64,000 nucleotides of DNA from Jeongeupia chitinilytica (GCF_014652315.1 NZ_BMYO01000008.1:191347-255346); one strand, 5' to 3'. Counted from the first letter of the stretch, positions 31,614-40,098 are shown. A program made the numbers and translations. Notes: generated by a model from the sequence alone, not told the origin.

Positions 31614-33084
31614 GATGGTTCTCCTGTTGGGATGGGAAAGTCGTGCGCACGTCGGCCTGACGCGGCAGGAATCGGCCGGCGCGGACGCCGGTCGGGGATT
31701 TGTCGCGGTAGGACAGCACGCCGTTGACCCAGACGCCGTGAATGCCGTCGGCAGCCTGCTGCGGTGCGCTGAAGCTGGCAACGTCGCGGATGCGGGCCGG
31801 ATCGAACAGGACGAGGTCGGCGCAGGCGCCCGGCCGGATGCGGCCGCGGTCGGTCAGGCCGAAGCGGTCGGCCGACAGGCCGGTCATCTTGCGCACCGCT
31901 TCGGCGAGCGGGAACAGCCCGACATCGCGGCTGTAGTGGCCGAGCACGCGCGGAAAGGCACCCCACAGCCGCGGATGCGGCAGCGGATCGTTCGGCAGCC
32001 CGTCCGAGCCGACCATGGTCAGCGGGTTCGAGAGGATGTGCCGGACGTCGGATTCCTGCATGCCGTGGTAGACGGCACCGGCCGGTTGCAGCCGGCGTGC
32101 GGCCTCAATCAGCGAAACGCCCCAGCCGGCCGCGATGTCGGCAAGCTTGCGGCCGGCCTCTTCGGGATGCGGCGTGCTCCAGGTGATCAGGATGTCGAAT
32201 TCGTCGGTGACCTGCTTGAGGTCGAGCGTCGACGAGCTGGCCGAGTAGGGATAGCAGTCGCAGCCGACCGGATGGCCGTGCGCCGCGGCGGCCAGGTGGT
32301 CGATGACTTCCGGCCCGCGGCCCCAGTTGCCGGCGCCGGCGCACTTGAGGTGCGAGACGACCACCGGCGAGCGCGCATGGCGGCCGATCTCGAACGCCTC
32401 GTCGAGCGCACCGATGATGCCGTCGAATTCGGTGCGCAGATGCGTCGTGTAGACGCCGCCATGGACGTCGAGCACTTCGGCCAGCGCCTTGACCTCGGAC
32501 GTCGAGCTCGAAAACGCCGACGCGTAGGCCAGCCCGGTCGACAGACCGAGCGCACCGTTGGCGAGCGCGTCGTCGAGTTCGGCCCGCATCGCTGCGATCT
32601 CGGGCTCGCTTGCCTCGCGGTCGAGGCGGTCCATGTGGTTCTGCCGCAGCGCGGTGTGGCCGACCAGCGCGGCCACGTTGACCGCCGGCCGGGCGGCGTC
32701 GACCGCGTCGCGGTAGTCGCTGAAACGCGGGTAGACGAAGTGTTCGGCGTCGCCCAGCAGATTCATCGGATCGGGCGGGTCACCCCTGAGCCGTACCGGA
32801 CTGGCACTGATGCCGCAGTTGCCGACGACGACCGTCGTCACGCCCTGCGACAGCTTGGGCAGCATCGCCGGCTCGCAGATCACATTGGTGTCGTCGTGGG
32901 TGTGGACGTCGATGAAGCCGGGCGCCAGTGCGAGTCCGGTGGCGTCGACGACGTCGTGCGCGTCGCCATCGTCGAGGCCGACGCCGATCGCGGCGATGCG
33001 GCCGTTGGCCACCGCGACGCTGCCGTGGCATTCGCCGCCGTCGCCGTCGAGGATGCGTGCGTTGCGGATGATCAGGTCGTACAT
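31606..33084 (-). CDS. N-acyl-D-amino-acid deacylase (D-aminoacylase)
   Basis: The 492-residue zinc amidohydrolase removes acyl groups from N-acyl-D-amino acids. It starts YDLIIRNARILDGDG, has the metal-binding FIDVHTHDDTN, VVVGNCGISASP, the substrate and metal segments TTHLRTEFDG and VVVSHLKCAG, CYPYSASSSTL, and the late Asp in LTMVGSDGLPND. The C-terminal DRGRIRPGACADLVLFDP is typical of amidohydrolases. Length agrees with bacterial D-aminoacylases. It follows the RpiR gene by eight bases and overlaps the RidA start, so it is translated in the operon. Confidence 0.9.
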   Translation of the reverse strand: MYDLIIRNARILDGDGGECHGSVAVANGRIAAIGVGLDDGDAHDVVDATGLALAPGFIDVHTHDDTNVICEPAMLPKLSQGVTTVVVGNCGISASPVRLRGDPPDPMNLLGDAEHFVYPRFSDYRDAVDAARPAVNVAALVGHTALRQNHMDRLDREASEPEIAAMRAELDDALANGALGLSTGLAYASAFSSSTSEVKALAEVLDVHGGVYTTHLRTEFDGIIGALDEAFEIGRHARSPVVVSHLKCAGAGNWGRGPEVIDHLAAAAHGHPVGCDCYPYSASSSTLDLKQVTDEFDILITWSTPHPEEAGRKLADIAAGWGVSLIEAARRLQPAGAVYHGMQESDVRHILSNPLTMVGSDGLPNDPLPHPRLWGAFPRVLGHYSRDVGLFPLAEAVRKMTGLSADRFGLTDRGRIRPGACADLVLFDPARIRDVASFSAPQQAADGIHGVWVNGVLSYRDKSPTGVRAGRFLPRQADVRTTFPSQQENHHV

Positions 33085-33092
33085 GGGTTCTC

Positions 33093-33965
33093 CTAGTCGC
33101 CGAGCGGCAGGCGCCGGTCGCCACCGCCGCGATAGTCGTCGAGCACGAGCTTGAGCCGGCGCAGCATTTCCTTGCTGTGTGCCTTGTGCATCAGCGCGAG
33201 TTCGGTCGCGAGCACGTCGATGACCAGCATCATTCCGTAGCGCGATGCCGACGGTTTGTAGATGAAGTCGGTCTCGTCGACGTGGAAGGGCAGCAGCACG
33301 TCGGCGCGTTCGCCCAGCGGCGAGTCCGGCGCGGTGATGGCCACCACTTTTGCACCGTACTGGCGCGCGATGTCGGCAACCTCGAGCAGCTCGGGCGTAA
33401 CGCCAGACACCGACAGCAGCAGCAGCACGTCGCGCTCCGACAGCGTCGTCGCGAGCATGCGCAGCAGCACCGGGTCGTGGTAGGCGGACACCGGATAGCC
33501 GAGCCGCGCCAGCCGGAACTGCAGCTCGTCGCCGAGCATCGTCGACGCGCCGCCGAAGCCGGCGACACAGGTCATGCGTGCCTTGTCGACCAGCGCCGCC
33601 GCAGCGCGGAACTGCGCTTCGGAAAAGTGCGCCAGGCTCTGGTGCAGTGCGGCCTCGATGTCGGCACAGATCCGGTTGTAGAACACGTTGTCTTCGCCGC
33701 CGCCCTGGTCGGCCAGAAAGCGCGCACCGATCGCGCCGGCCTGTGCCAGCCTCAGCTTCAGGTCGCGCACGTCGTCGCAGCCGGCAACCTTGGCGAAGCG
33801 CGAGATCGTCGCGATGCTGACGCCGGCGCGCTCGGCCAGCTCGTTGATGCTCGCGCTGGCGGCAAAGGCCAGGTCGGCGAGGACCGCATCGGCCACCTTC
33901 TGCTCGGTGCCCGAGAGCTGGTCGTAACGGCTGCGGATCTGGAAAACGATGTCGGATACGGTCAT
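33093..33965 (-). CDS. MurR/RpiR-family transcriptional regulator
   Basis: The 290-residue protein has the N-terminal RpiR helix-turn-helix (SDIVFQIRSRYDQLSGTEQKVADAVL, ASINELAERAGVSIATISRFAKVAG) and a C-terminal SIS sugar-phosphate-binding domain (TCVAGFGGASTMLGDELQFRL, VLLLLSVSGVTPELLEVADIA). Members sense phosphosugars or related acids. It is the third gene of the operon, 11 bases after the permease, and so may regulate its own cluster. Palindromes of the GAAA-N-TTTC type lie upstream of the first gene (36683-36739), which are plausible operators. Confidence 0.92.
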   Translation of the reverse strand: MTVSDIVFQIRSRYDQLSGTEQKVADAVLADLAFAASASINELAERAGVSIATISRFAKVAGCDDVRDLKLRLAQAGAIGARFLADQGGGEDNVFYNRICADIEAALHQSLAHFSEAQFRAAAALVDKARMTCVAGFGGASTMLGDELQFRLARLGYPVSAYHDPVLLRMLATTLSERDVLLLLSVSGVTPELLEVADIARQYGAKVVAITAPDSPLGERADVLLPFHVDETDFIYKPSASRYGMMLVIDVLATELALMHKAHSKEMLRRLKLVLDDYRGGGDRRLPLGD

Positions 33966-33976
33966 TGATTGCGCTC

Positions 33977-35320
33977 TCAGATCACCAGTGACAGCGCCAG
34001 CACCAGCACGAGGGCGACGACCGACACCAGCGTTTCGAGCACCGTCCAGGTCTTGAAGGTCTGGGCGACGCTCATGTTGAAATATTCCTTGATCAGCCAG
34101 AAACCGCCGTCGTTGACGTGCGAGAGGATCAGCGAGCCGGCGCCGGTGGCCAGCACCAGCAGCTCCGGATGCGGATAGCCCTGCGCCAGCGCGATCGGTG
34201 CGACGATGCCGGCAGCGGTGCTCATCGCCACGGTGGCCGAGCCGGTGGCAATGCGCATCAGCGCGGCCATGATCCAGCCCAGCAGCAGCGGCGAGATGTG
34301 CAGCACGTTCGACAGCGAGACGATTTCGTGCGCGACGCCCGAATCGACGAGGATGCGGTTCAGGCCGCCGCCGGCGCCGACCAGCAGGGTGATCCCGGCC
34401 GTGGGCGCCAGGCAGTCCTGGGTGAACTTGAGAATGGTCTCGCGCTTGAAGCCGCGCGCCAAGCCCAGCGTGAAAAAACTCACCAGCGTGGCGATCAGCA
34501 GCGCGACGACCGAGTTGCCGATGAAGTGCAGCAGGTCGTTGGCGGCACTTCCCCTGGCGGCCAGCACGTCGGCCCAGCCGCCGATCAGCATCAGCAGCAC
34601 CGGCAGCAGGATCGTGAACAGCGTGATGCCGAAGCCCGGCAGTACGCGCGATTCGTCCTGGTGGATGAACTGGTCTTCGAGCGGATTGTGCGCCGGCAGC
34701 TGCACGCGCGGGGCGATGAACCTGGCGAACAGCGGGCCGGCGACGATGGCCGTCGGGATGCCGACGATCAGCGCGTAGAAGATCGTCCGGCCGACATTGG
34801 CGTGATACTCGCCGACCGCGATCATCGCCGCCGGGTGCGGCGGTACCAGACCGTGCACCACCGACAGGCCGGCAACCATCGGCAGGCCGACCAGCAGCAG
34901 CGAGGTGCCGGTACGGCGGGCGACGTTGAAGGCGATCGGGACCAGCAGCACGAAACCGACTTCGAAGAAGATCGGCAGGCCGACGAGGAAGGCGATGCAG
35001 ACCATCGCCCAGTGCACGTTCTTTTCGCCGAAACGCGCGATCAGCGTCCGGGCGATGCGTTCGGCGCCGCCCGATTCGGCCATCATCTTGCCGAGCATCG
35101 TGCCGAGCGCGACGATCAGCGCGATGTGGCCGAGCGTCTTGCCGACGCCGCCCTCGTACGAGGCGACGATGTTGCTGACCGGCATGCCGGCGACGAGGCC
35201 GAGGCCGAGCGAGATGATGGTGAGCGTGATGAAGGGGTTGAGCTTGTAGCGGGCGATCAGCAGGATCAGCGCGATGATCGCCACCAGCGCGTACAGCAGC
35301 AGGGGATTGCCTGGAAACAC
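33977..35320 (-). CDS. GntP-family permease (gluconate:H+ symporter family)
   Basis: The 447-residue protein has about 12 to 14 membrane helices spread along its length, such as LLYALVAIIALILLIARY, HWAMVCIAFLVGLPIFFEVGFVLLVPIAF and VALLIATLVSFFTLGLA. The family motifs GMPVSNIVASYEGGVGKTLGHIALIVALGTMLG and ESGGAERIA are visible, as is AGITLLVGAGGGLNRILVDSG. I chose the GTG at 35320, seven bases after a CAGGAG site, because it gives the standard GntP length. The family moves gluconate, fructuronate or similar acids; in this operon it may instead carry D-amino acids or their N-acyl forms. It follows the PLP gene by 77 bases and precedes the RpiR gene by 11. Confidence 0.9.
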   Translation of the reverse strand: MFPGNPLLLYALVAIIALILLIARYKLNPFITLTIISLGLGLVAGMPVSNIVASYEGGVGKTLGHIALIVALGTMLGKMMAESGGAERIARTLIARFGEKNVHWAMVCIAFLVGLPIFFEVGFVLLVPIAFNVARRTGTSLLLVGLPMVAGLSVVHGLVPPHPAAMIAVGEYHANVGRTIFYALIVGIPTAIVAGPLFARFIAPRVQLPAHNPLEDQFIHQDESRVLPGFGITLFTILLPVLLMLIGGWADVLAARGSAANDLLHFIGNSVVALLIATLVSFFTLGLARGFKRETILKFTQDCLAPTAGITLLVGAGGGLNRILVDSGVAHEIVSLSNVLHISPLLLGWIMAALMRIATGSATVAMSTAAGIVAPIALAQGYPHPELLVLATGAGSLILSHVNDGGFWLIKEYFNMSVAQTFKTWTVLETLVSVVALVLVLALSLVI

Positions 35321-35343
35321 GTCATGACTCCTGTCGGGAGCTG

Positions 35344-35363
35344 CGCCGTTTCTTTGAACGGCG
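35344..35363 (-). other. Small stem-loop between the PLP gene and the permease gene
   Basis: Arms CGCCGTT / AACGGCG enclose a 6-base loop in the 77-base gap. There is no T-tract, so it is more likely an mRNA stabiliser or processing site than a terminator. Confidence 0.35.
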
Positions 35364-35397
35364 TCAGCGGGGTGGCGGCGGTTGCCGCCCGGTGGGG

Positions 35398-36666
35398 CTA
35401 GAAGAAGGTCTCGACCAGTTCGGTCACCGTATAGCCTTCGTCGACGATGGCGAGCTGGCGCCACTTGTCGAAGGTCAGGCAGGGGTGGGAGATCTCGAAG
35501 GCGATCAGGTCGCCGACGGCGATGTCGTCGCCGGGCTGCAGGCCGTCGAGATAGGCGTGCTGGTCCATCATGCCGCTGAGCTGCCAGTGCGCCGGAACGG
35601 CGCGCGGAGCGGCCTCGCCGGGGCGGTGCTGCAATGCCGGCAGCGGCAGGCCGGCGTCGAACGCCGCGTCGCGCTTGCCGAGCGCGATGATCGCGCGGCC
35701 CGGCTCCGGCAGCGACTGCACGTAGGCCCACAGCTGCAAGGCCGGCAACAGGCTGGCGTTCATCTCGCGGGCGACCGGATTGCTGGCGTCGATGCGCGCC
35801 TGCGAGGCCTTGTAGATGCCGACGTCGTGGGTCAGGTAGCAACCCGGGCGCAGCACGATGTCGACCGGGCGCGACAGTGTCAGTCCGGTCCATTCGGCCG
35901 CGACGATGTCGTACCACGCCGAACCGGCGCCGGACAGGATGGCGGTGTCGGTGGTGATGGCGCCGTCGTCGCACAGCCGGCGCAGGCGGCCGGCGGCGCG
36001 TTGCAGGAAGGCGCGGATGTCGGCTTCTTCCTTGAGCACGCCTTCGTAGAGTTCGATGCCGGCGAGTTTCAGCGCCGGCTGCCGGGCGATGGCGGCAAGG
36101 ACTTCATCCTCGGCCACTGCATCGCGCGCGCCGGTGCGGCCCCCGGTGACGCCGAGTTCGAGCAGCACCTTGAGCGTCTGGCCGCGCTCGGCGAAGTAGG
36201 CGCCCAGCGCGTCGGCGTTGGCCGCCGAATCGACGCAGCAGTAGAAGTCGAAGTCCGCATCGGCCTGCAGTGCCGCGATGATCGCCATATTGCCGCGACC
36301 GACCAGCTGGTTGGCGAGCAGCACCCGGCGCACGCCGTGCAGGTAGGCGGCACGGGTCTGCGACGCCGTCGCCAGCGTGATGCCCCAGGCGCCGTGGTCG
36401 AGCTGGCGCTGGAACAGCGCGGGGCTCATCGTCGTCTTGCCATGCGGTGCCAGCTTGACGCCATAGCGGCCGATGAAATCGCGCATCCACGCGAGGTTGT
36501 GGGCGATGCGCTCGCCGCGCAGCACCGCGACCGGCAGGCTCACGTCCTCGGCCAGGATGTTCCAGCCCAGCCCGGCGACATCGCCCAGCGTGTCGCCGGC
36601 ACCGAAGCTGCCGAGGCCCTTGCCGCTGGCGGCGATCGGGTGGTTCGAGAAGGGATGCGCGGCCAT
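35398..36666 (-). CDS. D-threonine aldolase / D-serine dehydratase-like PLP enzyme (amino acid deaminase)
   Basis: The 422-residue protein is a type III-fold PLP enzyme. It begins with a pre-barrel segment and then LPVAVLRGERIAHNLAWMRDF, followed by the PLP lysine motif VKLAPHGKTTMSP. The barrel continues with WGITLATASQTRAAYLHGVRRVLLANQ, VLLELGVTGGRTGAR and SGAGSAWYDIV. The C-terminal DSD1-like beta domain has VDIVLRPGCYLTHDV and HPCLTFDKWRQLAIVD (the His/Cys zinc-type site of D-serine dehydratases). Such enzymes deaminate or cleave D-serine and D-threonine. It is the first gene of the operon; its upstream region carries palindromes and a long inverted repeat. Confidence 0.85.
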   Translation of the reverse strand: MAAHPFSNHPIAASGKGLGSFGAGDTLGDVAGLGWNILAEDVSLPVAVLRGERIAHNLAWMRDFIGRYGVKLAPHGKTTMSPALFQRQLDHGAWGITLATASQTRAAYLHGVRRVLLANQLVGRGNMAIIAALQADADFDFYCCVDSAANADALGAYFAERGQTLKVLLELGVTGGRTGARDAVAEDEVLAAIARQPALKLAGIELYEGVLKEEADIRAFLQRAAGRLRRLCDDGAITTDTAILSGAGSAWYDIVAAEWTGLTLSRPVDIVLRPGCYLTHDVGIYKASQARIDASNPVAREMNASLLPALQLWAYVQSLPEPGRAIIALGKRDAAFDAGLPLPALQHRPGEAAPRAVPAHWQLSGMMDQHAYLDGLQPGDDIAVGDLIAFEISHPCLTFDKWRQLAIVDEGYTVTELVETFF

Positions 36667-36682
36667 GCTGTTCTCCGTGTTT

Positions 36683-36693
36683 GAAACTTTTTC
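36683..36693. promoter_or_regulatory. GAAA-N3-TTTC palindrome, candidate RpiR operator 1
   Basis: GAAACTTTTTC lies 17 bases upstream of the first gene of the D-amino acid operon, a position suited to repression. GAAA/TTTC half-sites are typical of RpiR-family operators. This is inferred from pattern and context only. Confidence 0.45.
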
Positions 36694-36722
36694 GAGATTA
36701 CTACGATAAATTTTCCATTATC

Positions 36723-36739
36723 AAGAAAATTATTTTCTT
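36723..36739. promoter_or_regulatory. 17-bp palindrome AAGAAAA-TTA-TTTTCTT, candidate RpiR operator 2
   Basis: The 7-bp perfect arms are centred 43 bases from the palindrome at 36683-36693, close to four helical turns. It lies in the A+T-rich segment that probably holds the operon promoter. Confidence 0.5.
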
Positions 36740-36862
36740 TATCGATCGGCGGCAAGAACGGGATATGGCCGCGATGCCGCGGACAGGGTTCGATCCGGCG
36801 GGACCGGTACGACCCTATCGGGCTTGCCCCAATTTGCGTGGTGCAAGCCGGCCGGCAGAATG

Positions 36863-36900
36863 TGCAAAGGGACATGCCTTGACGGGCATGTCCCTTTGCA
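36863..36900. repeat. Perfect 16-bp inverted repeat with 6-base spacer
   Basis: The arms TGCAAAGGGACATGCC and GGCATGTCCCTTTGCA are exact complements around TTGACG. The element sits in the gap between two divergent genes, so it does not serve as a normal terminator for either; an operator, an RNA hairpin in the GAF-gene leader, or a dispersed repeat are possibilities. Confidence 0.85.
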
Positions 36901-36938
36901 TTGCTTGTCCGGATGACGATGGCGGCTGGCTTTTTTGC

Positions 36939-36949
36939 GAAATACTTTC
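36939..36949. promoter_or_regulatory. GAAA-N3-TTTC palindrome, third copy
   Basis: GAAATACTTTC matches the other two sites in form and lies 85 bases before the GAF gene. It could bring the GAF gene under the same regulator. Evidence is the motif alone. Confidence 0.35.
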
Positions 36950-37034
36950 CAGAATCTGACCAAATGTCGGCCAATCGTGAAAAAATGAAGGCCCGGTTCC
37001 AAGATTCCTGAACGACCACGGAGTGCCCGATACG

Positions 37035-37529
37035 ATGCAAGCGCCGTTTCTTCCCGCGGACGAGGCCCACCGGCTGGCGACACTGCGCAGCCTGTTGATT
37101 CTCGATACCGGCCCTGAAGAACGTTTCGACAACCTGACCCGCGCTGCGGCGAGTTTCTTCCGGGTCGCGATCGCCGTGATCAGCCTGATCGACGCCAGGC
37201 GGCAATGGTTCAAGTCGGTGTGCGGCATCGACGCGACCGAGACCTCGCGCGATGTCTCGTTCTGCGGACACACCATCCTGCAGCCGGAAATGATGGTCGT
37301 CGAGGATGCGCTGCTTGACCCGCGCTTTGCCGACAACCCGCTGGTGACCGATGCGCCCTACATCCGTTTCTACGCCGGCGTGCCGCTGAAGGCCGCGAAC
37401 GGCGCCATGCTGGGCACGCTCTGCCTGATCGACCGCGCGCCGCGGAAACTCGAGGCGTTCGAACGCGAGATGCTCGTCGACATGGCCAGGCTGGTCGAAA
37501 TCGAACTGGTCCGCGGCAACGCCGCCTGA
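37035..37529 (+). CDS. Stand-alone GAF-domain protein
   Basis: The 164-residue protein is a single GAF domain of the type usually found at the N-terminus of diguanylate cyclases and kinases: LRSLLILDTGPEERFDNLTR, IAVISLIDARRQWFKSVCGI, DVSFCGHTIL and YAGVPLKAANGAMLGTLCLID. No output domain follows; the frame ends at 37529. A GTG at 37023 is also open, but it overlaps the GGAG site, so ATG 37035 is preferred. The ligand is unknown. It is divergent from the D-amino acid operon and shares the palindrome-rich intergenic region with it. A bidirectional terminator follows. Confidence 0.82.
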   Translation: MQAPFLPADEAHRLATLRSLLILDTGPEERFDNLTRAAASFFRVAIAVISLIDARRQWFKSVCGIDATETSRDVSFCGHTILQPEMMVVEDALLDPRFADNPLVTDAPYIRFYAGVPLKAANGAMLGTLCLIDRAPRKLEAFEREMLVDMARLVEIELVRGNAA

Positions 37530-37551
37530 CCGTGTCGCGGACGGAAACGAC

Positions 37552-37576
37552 AAAGGCCCGCAGCAAGCGGGCCTTT
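37552..37576. terminator. Bidirectional terminator between the GAF gene and ubiH
   Basis: A perfect 10-bp stem AAAGGCCCGC / GCGGGCCTTT with a 5-base loop lies between convergent genes. A/T ends on both sides let it work in either direction. Confidence 0.85.
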
Positions 37577-37596
37577 GTCCATTTCGGTGCAGGCGG

Positions 37597-38766
37597 TCAG
37601 CGCGCGCCGTAGACCATCTTGCGGGCAAAGCCGCGCCGCAGCGGGCCGATCTGGTCCAGCGCCAGCAGGCCGGCGCTGCGGGCGTGCTTGAGCAGCGGAT
37701 TCGGCGATTCGAACCAGCCGATCAGCCCGTCGGTGAAGCGCGTGACCCGGCCGGCGTCCTTGCGGCGCAGGCCGGCATAGCGCGCCAGCGTTGCGGGTTC
37801 GCCGAGCAGGGGGCGCGGGGTGATCGTCAGCAGATCGGCCAGCGTCGTCGCGTCGCGGAGGCCGAGGTTCAGCCCCTGACCGGCGACCGGATGCAGCGTC
37901 TGCGCGGCATTGCCGATCATCACCACGCGGCGGCCGACGACCGAGTCCAGCGTTTTCAGCGCCAGCGGCCAGCTGGCGCGCGGACCGACTTTCGCAAAAC
38001 CGTCGATCCGGCCGGCGAATCGTTGACCGACCTGCGCGATGAAATCGGCGTCGGACAGCGCGAGCCTGGCGTCGGCGCCTTCGGGCGTCTGCGTCCAGAC
38101 CAGCGTGTAGTCGTCGCCGTTCGGCAGCAGTGCCATCGGGCCGTCGTCGGCAAAGCGCTCGAATGCGACGCCGCGGTGCGGCTCGTTCGGCGTGATCGTT
38201 GCGAGGATGGCGTGCTGCTCGTACGGCTTGACGGTCTGCGTCACGTCGTCGAGTGCCGCGAGCAGCTGGCCGCCTTCGGCGAGCACGACCAGACCGGCGG
38301 TGAGCCGGTGCAGCCCTTGCGGTGTCGCCAGTGTCAGCTGCGCATAGCGCGCCAGCCGGTCGATGCCGGTGACGGTGGTACCGAGCGCGACGGCCGCCTT
38401 GCCGGTCCTGAGCCGCTCCAGCGCCAGTCCGGCAAGCGCGCTGTAGGGCACGACGTGGCCGAGTGCCGGCAGGCCGATTTCCGCCGCCGAGAGTTCGGTG
38501 CGCCCCAGCGTACCCGCCTGCGAGACGTGGACGCGCGTGATCGCGGTGGCACCGAGTGCGTCGTGCCACAGGCCGACGCGGGCCAGTGCCTCGGTGCTGG
38601 CATGCGACAGCGCCAGCGCACGCGGATCGGCCGGCGTGGTGACACGGGCTTCGATCGCCAGCGCGTTGATGCCGGCGTCGGCGAGCCGGAGCGCCAGCAG
38701 CGCACCGACCGGGCCGCCGCCGACGATGGCGACGTCGACGTGCTCGGGCAGGCGTCCGGCCATCAT
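37597..38766 (-). CDS. ubiH: Ubiquinone-biosynthesis FAD monooxygenase (UbiH family)
   Basis: The 389-residue flavoprotein is a UbiH/UbiF/VisC-type aromatic-ring hydroxylase. The FAD-binding GxGxxG is in VDVAIVGGGPVGALLALRLAD, the DPRALALSHASTEAL motif follows, and the second FAD motif is MIGNAAQTLHPVAGQGLNLGLRD. UbiH hydroxylates the quinone precursor in coenzyme Q synthesis. Adjacency to pepP supports ubiH over ubiF; the two genes overlap by four bases (ATGA), as in the E. coli pepP-ubiH order. The exact position hydroxylated cannot be fixed from sequence alone, so a related VisC/UbiI assignment remains possible. Confidence 0.85.
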   Translation of the reverse strand: MMAGRLPEHVDVAIVGGGPVGALLALRLADAGINALAIEARVTTPADPRALALSHASTEALARVGLWHDALGATAITRVHVSQAGTLGRTELSAAEIGLPALGHVVPYSALAGLALERLRTGKAAVALGTTVTGIDRLARYAQLTLATPQGLHRLTAGLVVLAEGGQLLAALDDVTQTVKPYEQHAILATITPNEPHRGVAFERFADDGPMALLPNGDDYTLVWTQTPEGADARLALSDADFIAQVGQRFAGRIDGFAKVGPRASWPLALKTLDSVVGRRVVMIGNAAQTLHPVAGQGLNLGLRDATTLADLLTITPRPLLGEPATLARYAGLRRKDAGRVTRFTDGLIGWFESPNPLLKHARSAGLLALDQIGPLRRGFARKMVYGAR

Positions 38767-40058
38767 CGGCCGGCCATCCAGGCTTCGATCTCGGCGACGC
38801 TGCGCGGGCAGTCGTCGGTCAGCCACTCGAAACCGGTCCCGGTGATGACGACGTTGTCCTCGATGCGCACGCCGATGTTTTCGAACTCGGCCGGCACGTT
38901 GTCGGCCGGGCGGATGTAGAAGCCCGGCTCGATCGTGAACGCCATGCCGGCTTCGAGCGTGCGCCAGGTGCCGTTCTTCATGTAGGCGCCGGCGTCGTGG
39001 ACGTCGAGGCCGAGCCAGTGGCCGGTGCGGTGCATGTAGAACTGGCGGTAGCTGCCGGTTTCGAGCACCTCGTCGAGCGACCCCTTCAGCAGTTTCAGGT
39101 CGAGCATGCCCTGCGCCAGTACCCTGGTCGCGGCATCGTGCACCGCACCCCAGCTGTTGCCGGGGCGGGATTCGGCCTGTGCGGCCTCGTGCGCGGCCAG
39201 CGTGATCTCGTACACGGCTTTCTGCGCCGGGCTGAAACGGCCGTTGACCGGGAAGGTGCGGGTGATGTCGGACGCGTAGCCGCCGATTTCGCAGCCGGCG
39301 TCGATCAGCACCAGCGCACCGTCGGCGATGCGGGCGTTGTTCTCGATGTAGTGCAGCACGCAGGCGTTGGCGCCGCCGGCGACGATGCTGGTGTAGGCCG
39401 GGAAGCGGCTGCCCTGGCGGTAGTAGTCGTGCAGCAGCTCGGCTTCGAGTTCGTATTCGAAAATGCCCGGCCGGGCGAAACGCATCGCGCGCTTGTGCGC
39501 CTCGACGTTGATCCGGCCGGTGCGGCGCATGATCTCGAGCTCGTGCGCGTCCTTGAACAGGCGCATCTCGTTGATCGCATCGCGGACTTCGACGATCTCG
39601 CCCGGTGCGGCGACGCCGGACCGGGTGAAGGCACGCACGCCGGCCAGCCAGCCGGACAGCCGCGCGTCCCAGGCCTTGTCCTGGCCGAGCGGGAAATACA
39701 CGCGCGGCTGGTTCTTCATCAGCCCGACGAGGCGCTCGTCGAGTTCCTCGATCGGGTAGGCCGCATCGAAGCCGAAGGTTTCGGCGGCGGCGACCGGGCC
39801 GTAGCGGTAACCGTCCCAGATCTCGCGTTCGAGGTTTTTTTCGCGGCAGAACAGGATGGATTGCGGGGCGTCGCCGGTGACGAGCACCAGCACCGATTCG
39901 GGTTCGGCAAAGCCGCTGAGGTAATAGAAGCCCGAATCGAAACGGTAGGGGAAAGCGGTGTCGGCGTTGCGGTTCAGTTCCGGCGACGTCGGCAGGATCA
40001 CGAGGCCGGGGGCCAGCTGGCTGGCCAGCGCGGCGCGGCGTTGAGCGTAGGGCTGCAT
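38763..40058 (-). CDS. pepP: Xaa-Pro aminopeptidase PepP
   Basis: PepP releases N-terminal residues linked to proline and is a dinuclear Mn metalloprotease of the M24 pita-bread fold. The 431-residue product has a creatinase-like N-terminal domain (QPYAQRRAALASQL) and the metal ligands in LVLIDAGCEIGGYASDITRTFPVNG, RTGHWLGLDVHDAG, FTIEPGFYI and GVRIEDNVVIT. ATG 40058 is used because the earlier open codons lie past a gap with no family similarity. It is followed by ubiH with an ATGA overlap. Confidence 0.95.
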   Translation of the reverse strand: MQPYAQRRAALASQLAPGLVILPTSPELNRNADTAFPYRFDSGFYYLSGFAEPESVLVLVTGDAPQSILFCREKNLEREIWDGYRYGPVAAAETFGFDAAYPIEELDERLVGLMKNQPRVYFPLGQDKAWDARLSGWLAGVRAFTRSGVAAPGEIVEVRDAINEMRLFKDAHELEIMRRTGRINVEAHKRAMRFARPGIFEYELEAELLHDYYRQGSRFPAYTSIVAGGANACVLHYIENNARIADGALVLIDAGCEIGGYASDITRTFPVNGRFSPAQKAVYEITLAAHEAAQAESRPGNSWGAVHDAATRVLAQGMLDLKLLKGSLDEVLETGSYRQFYMHRTGHWLGLDVHDAGAYMKNGTWRTLEAGMAFTIEPGFYIRPADNVPAEFENIGVRIEDNVVITGTGFEWLTDDCPRSVAEIEAWMAGR

Positions 40059-40098
40059 GGGGCGCGTCCTGTTGTGCGGGTGTTGTCCGCCAATTATA

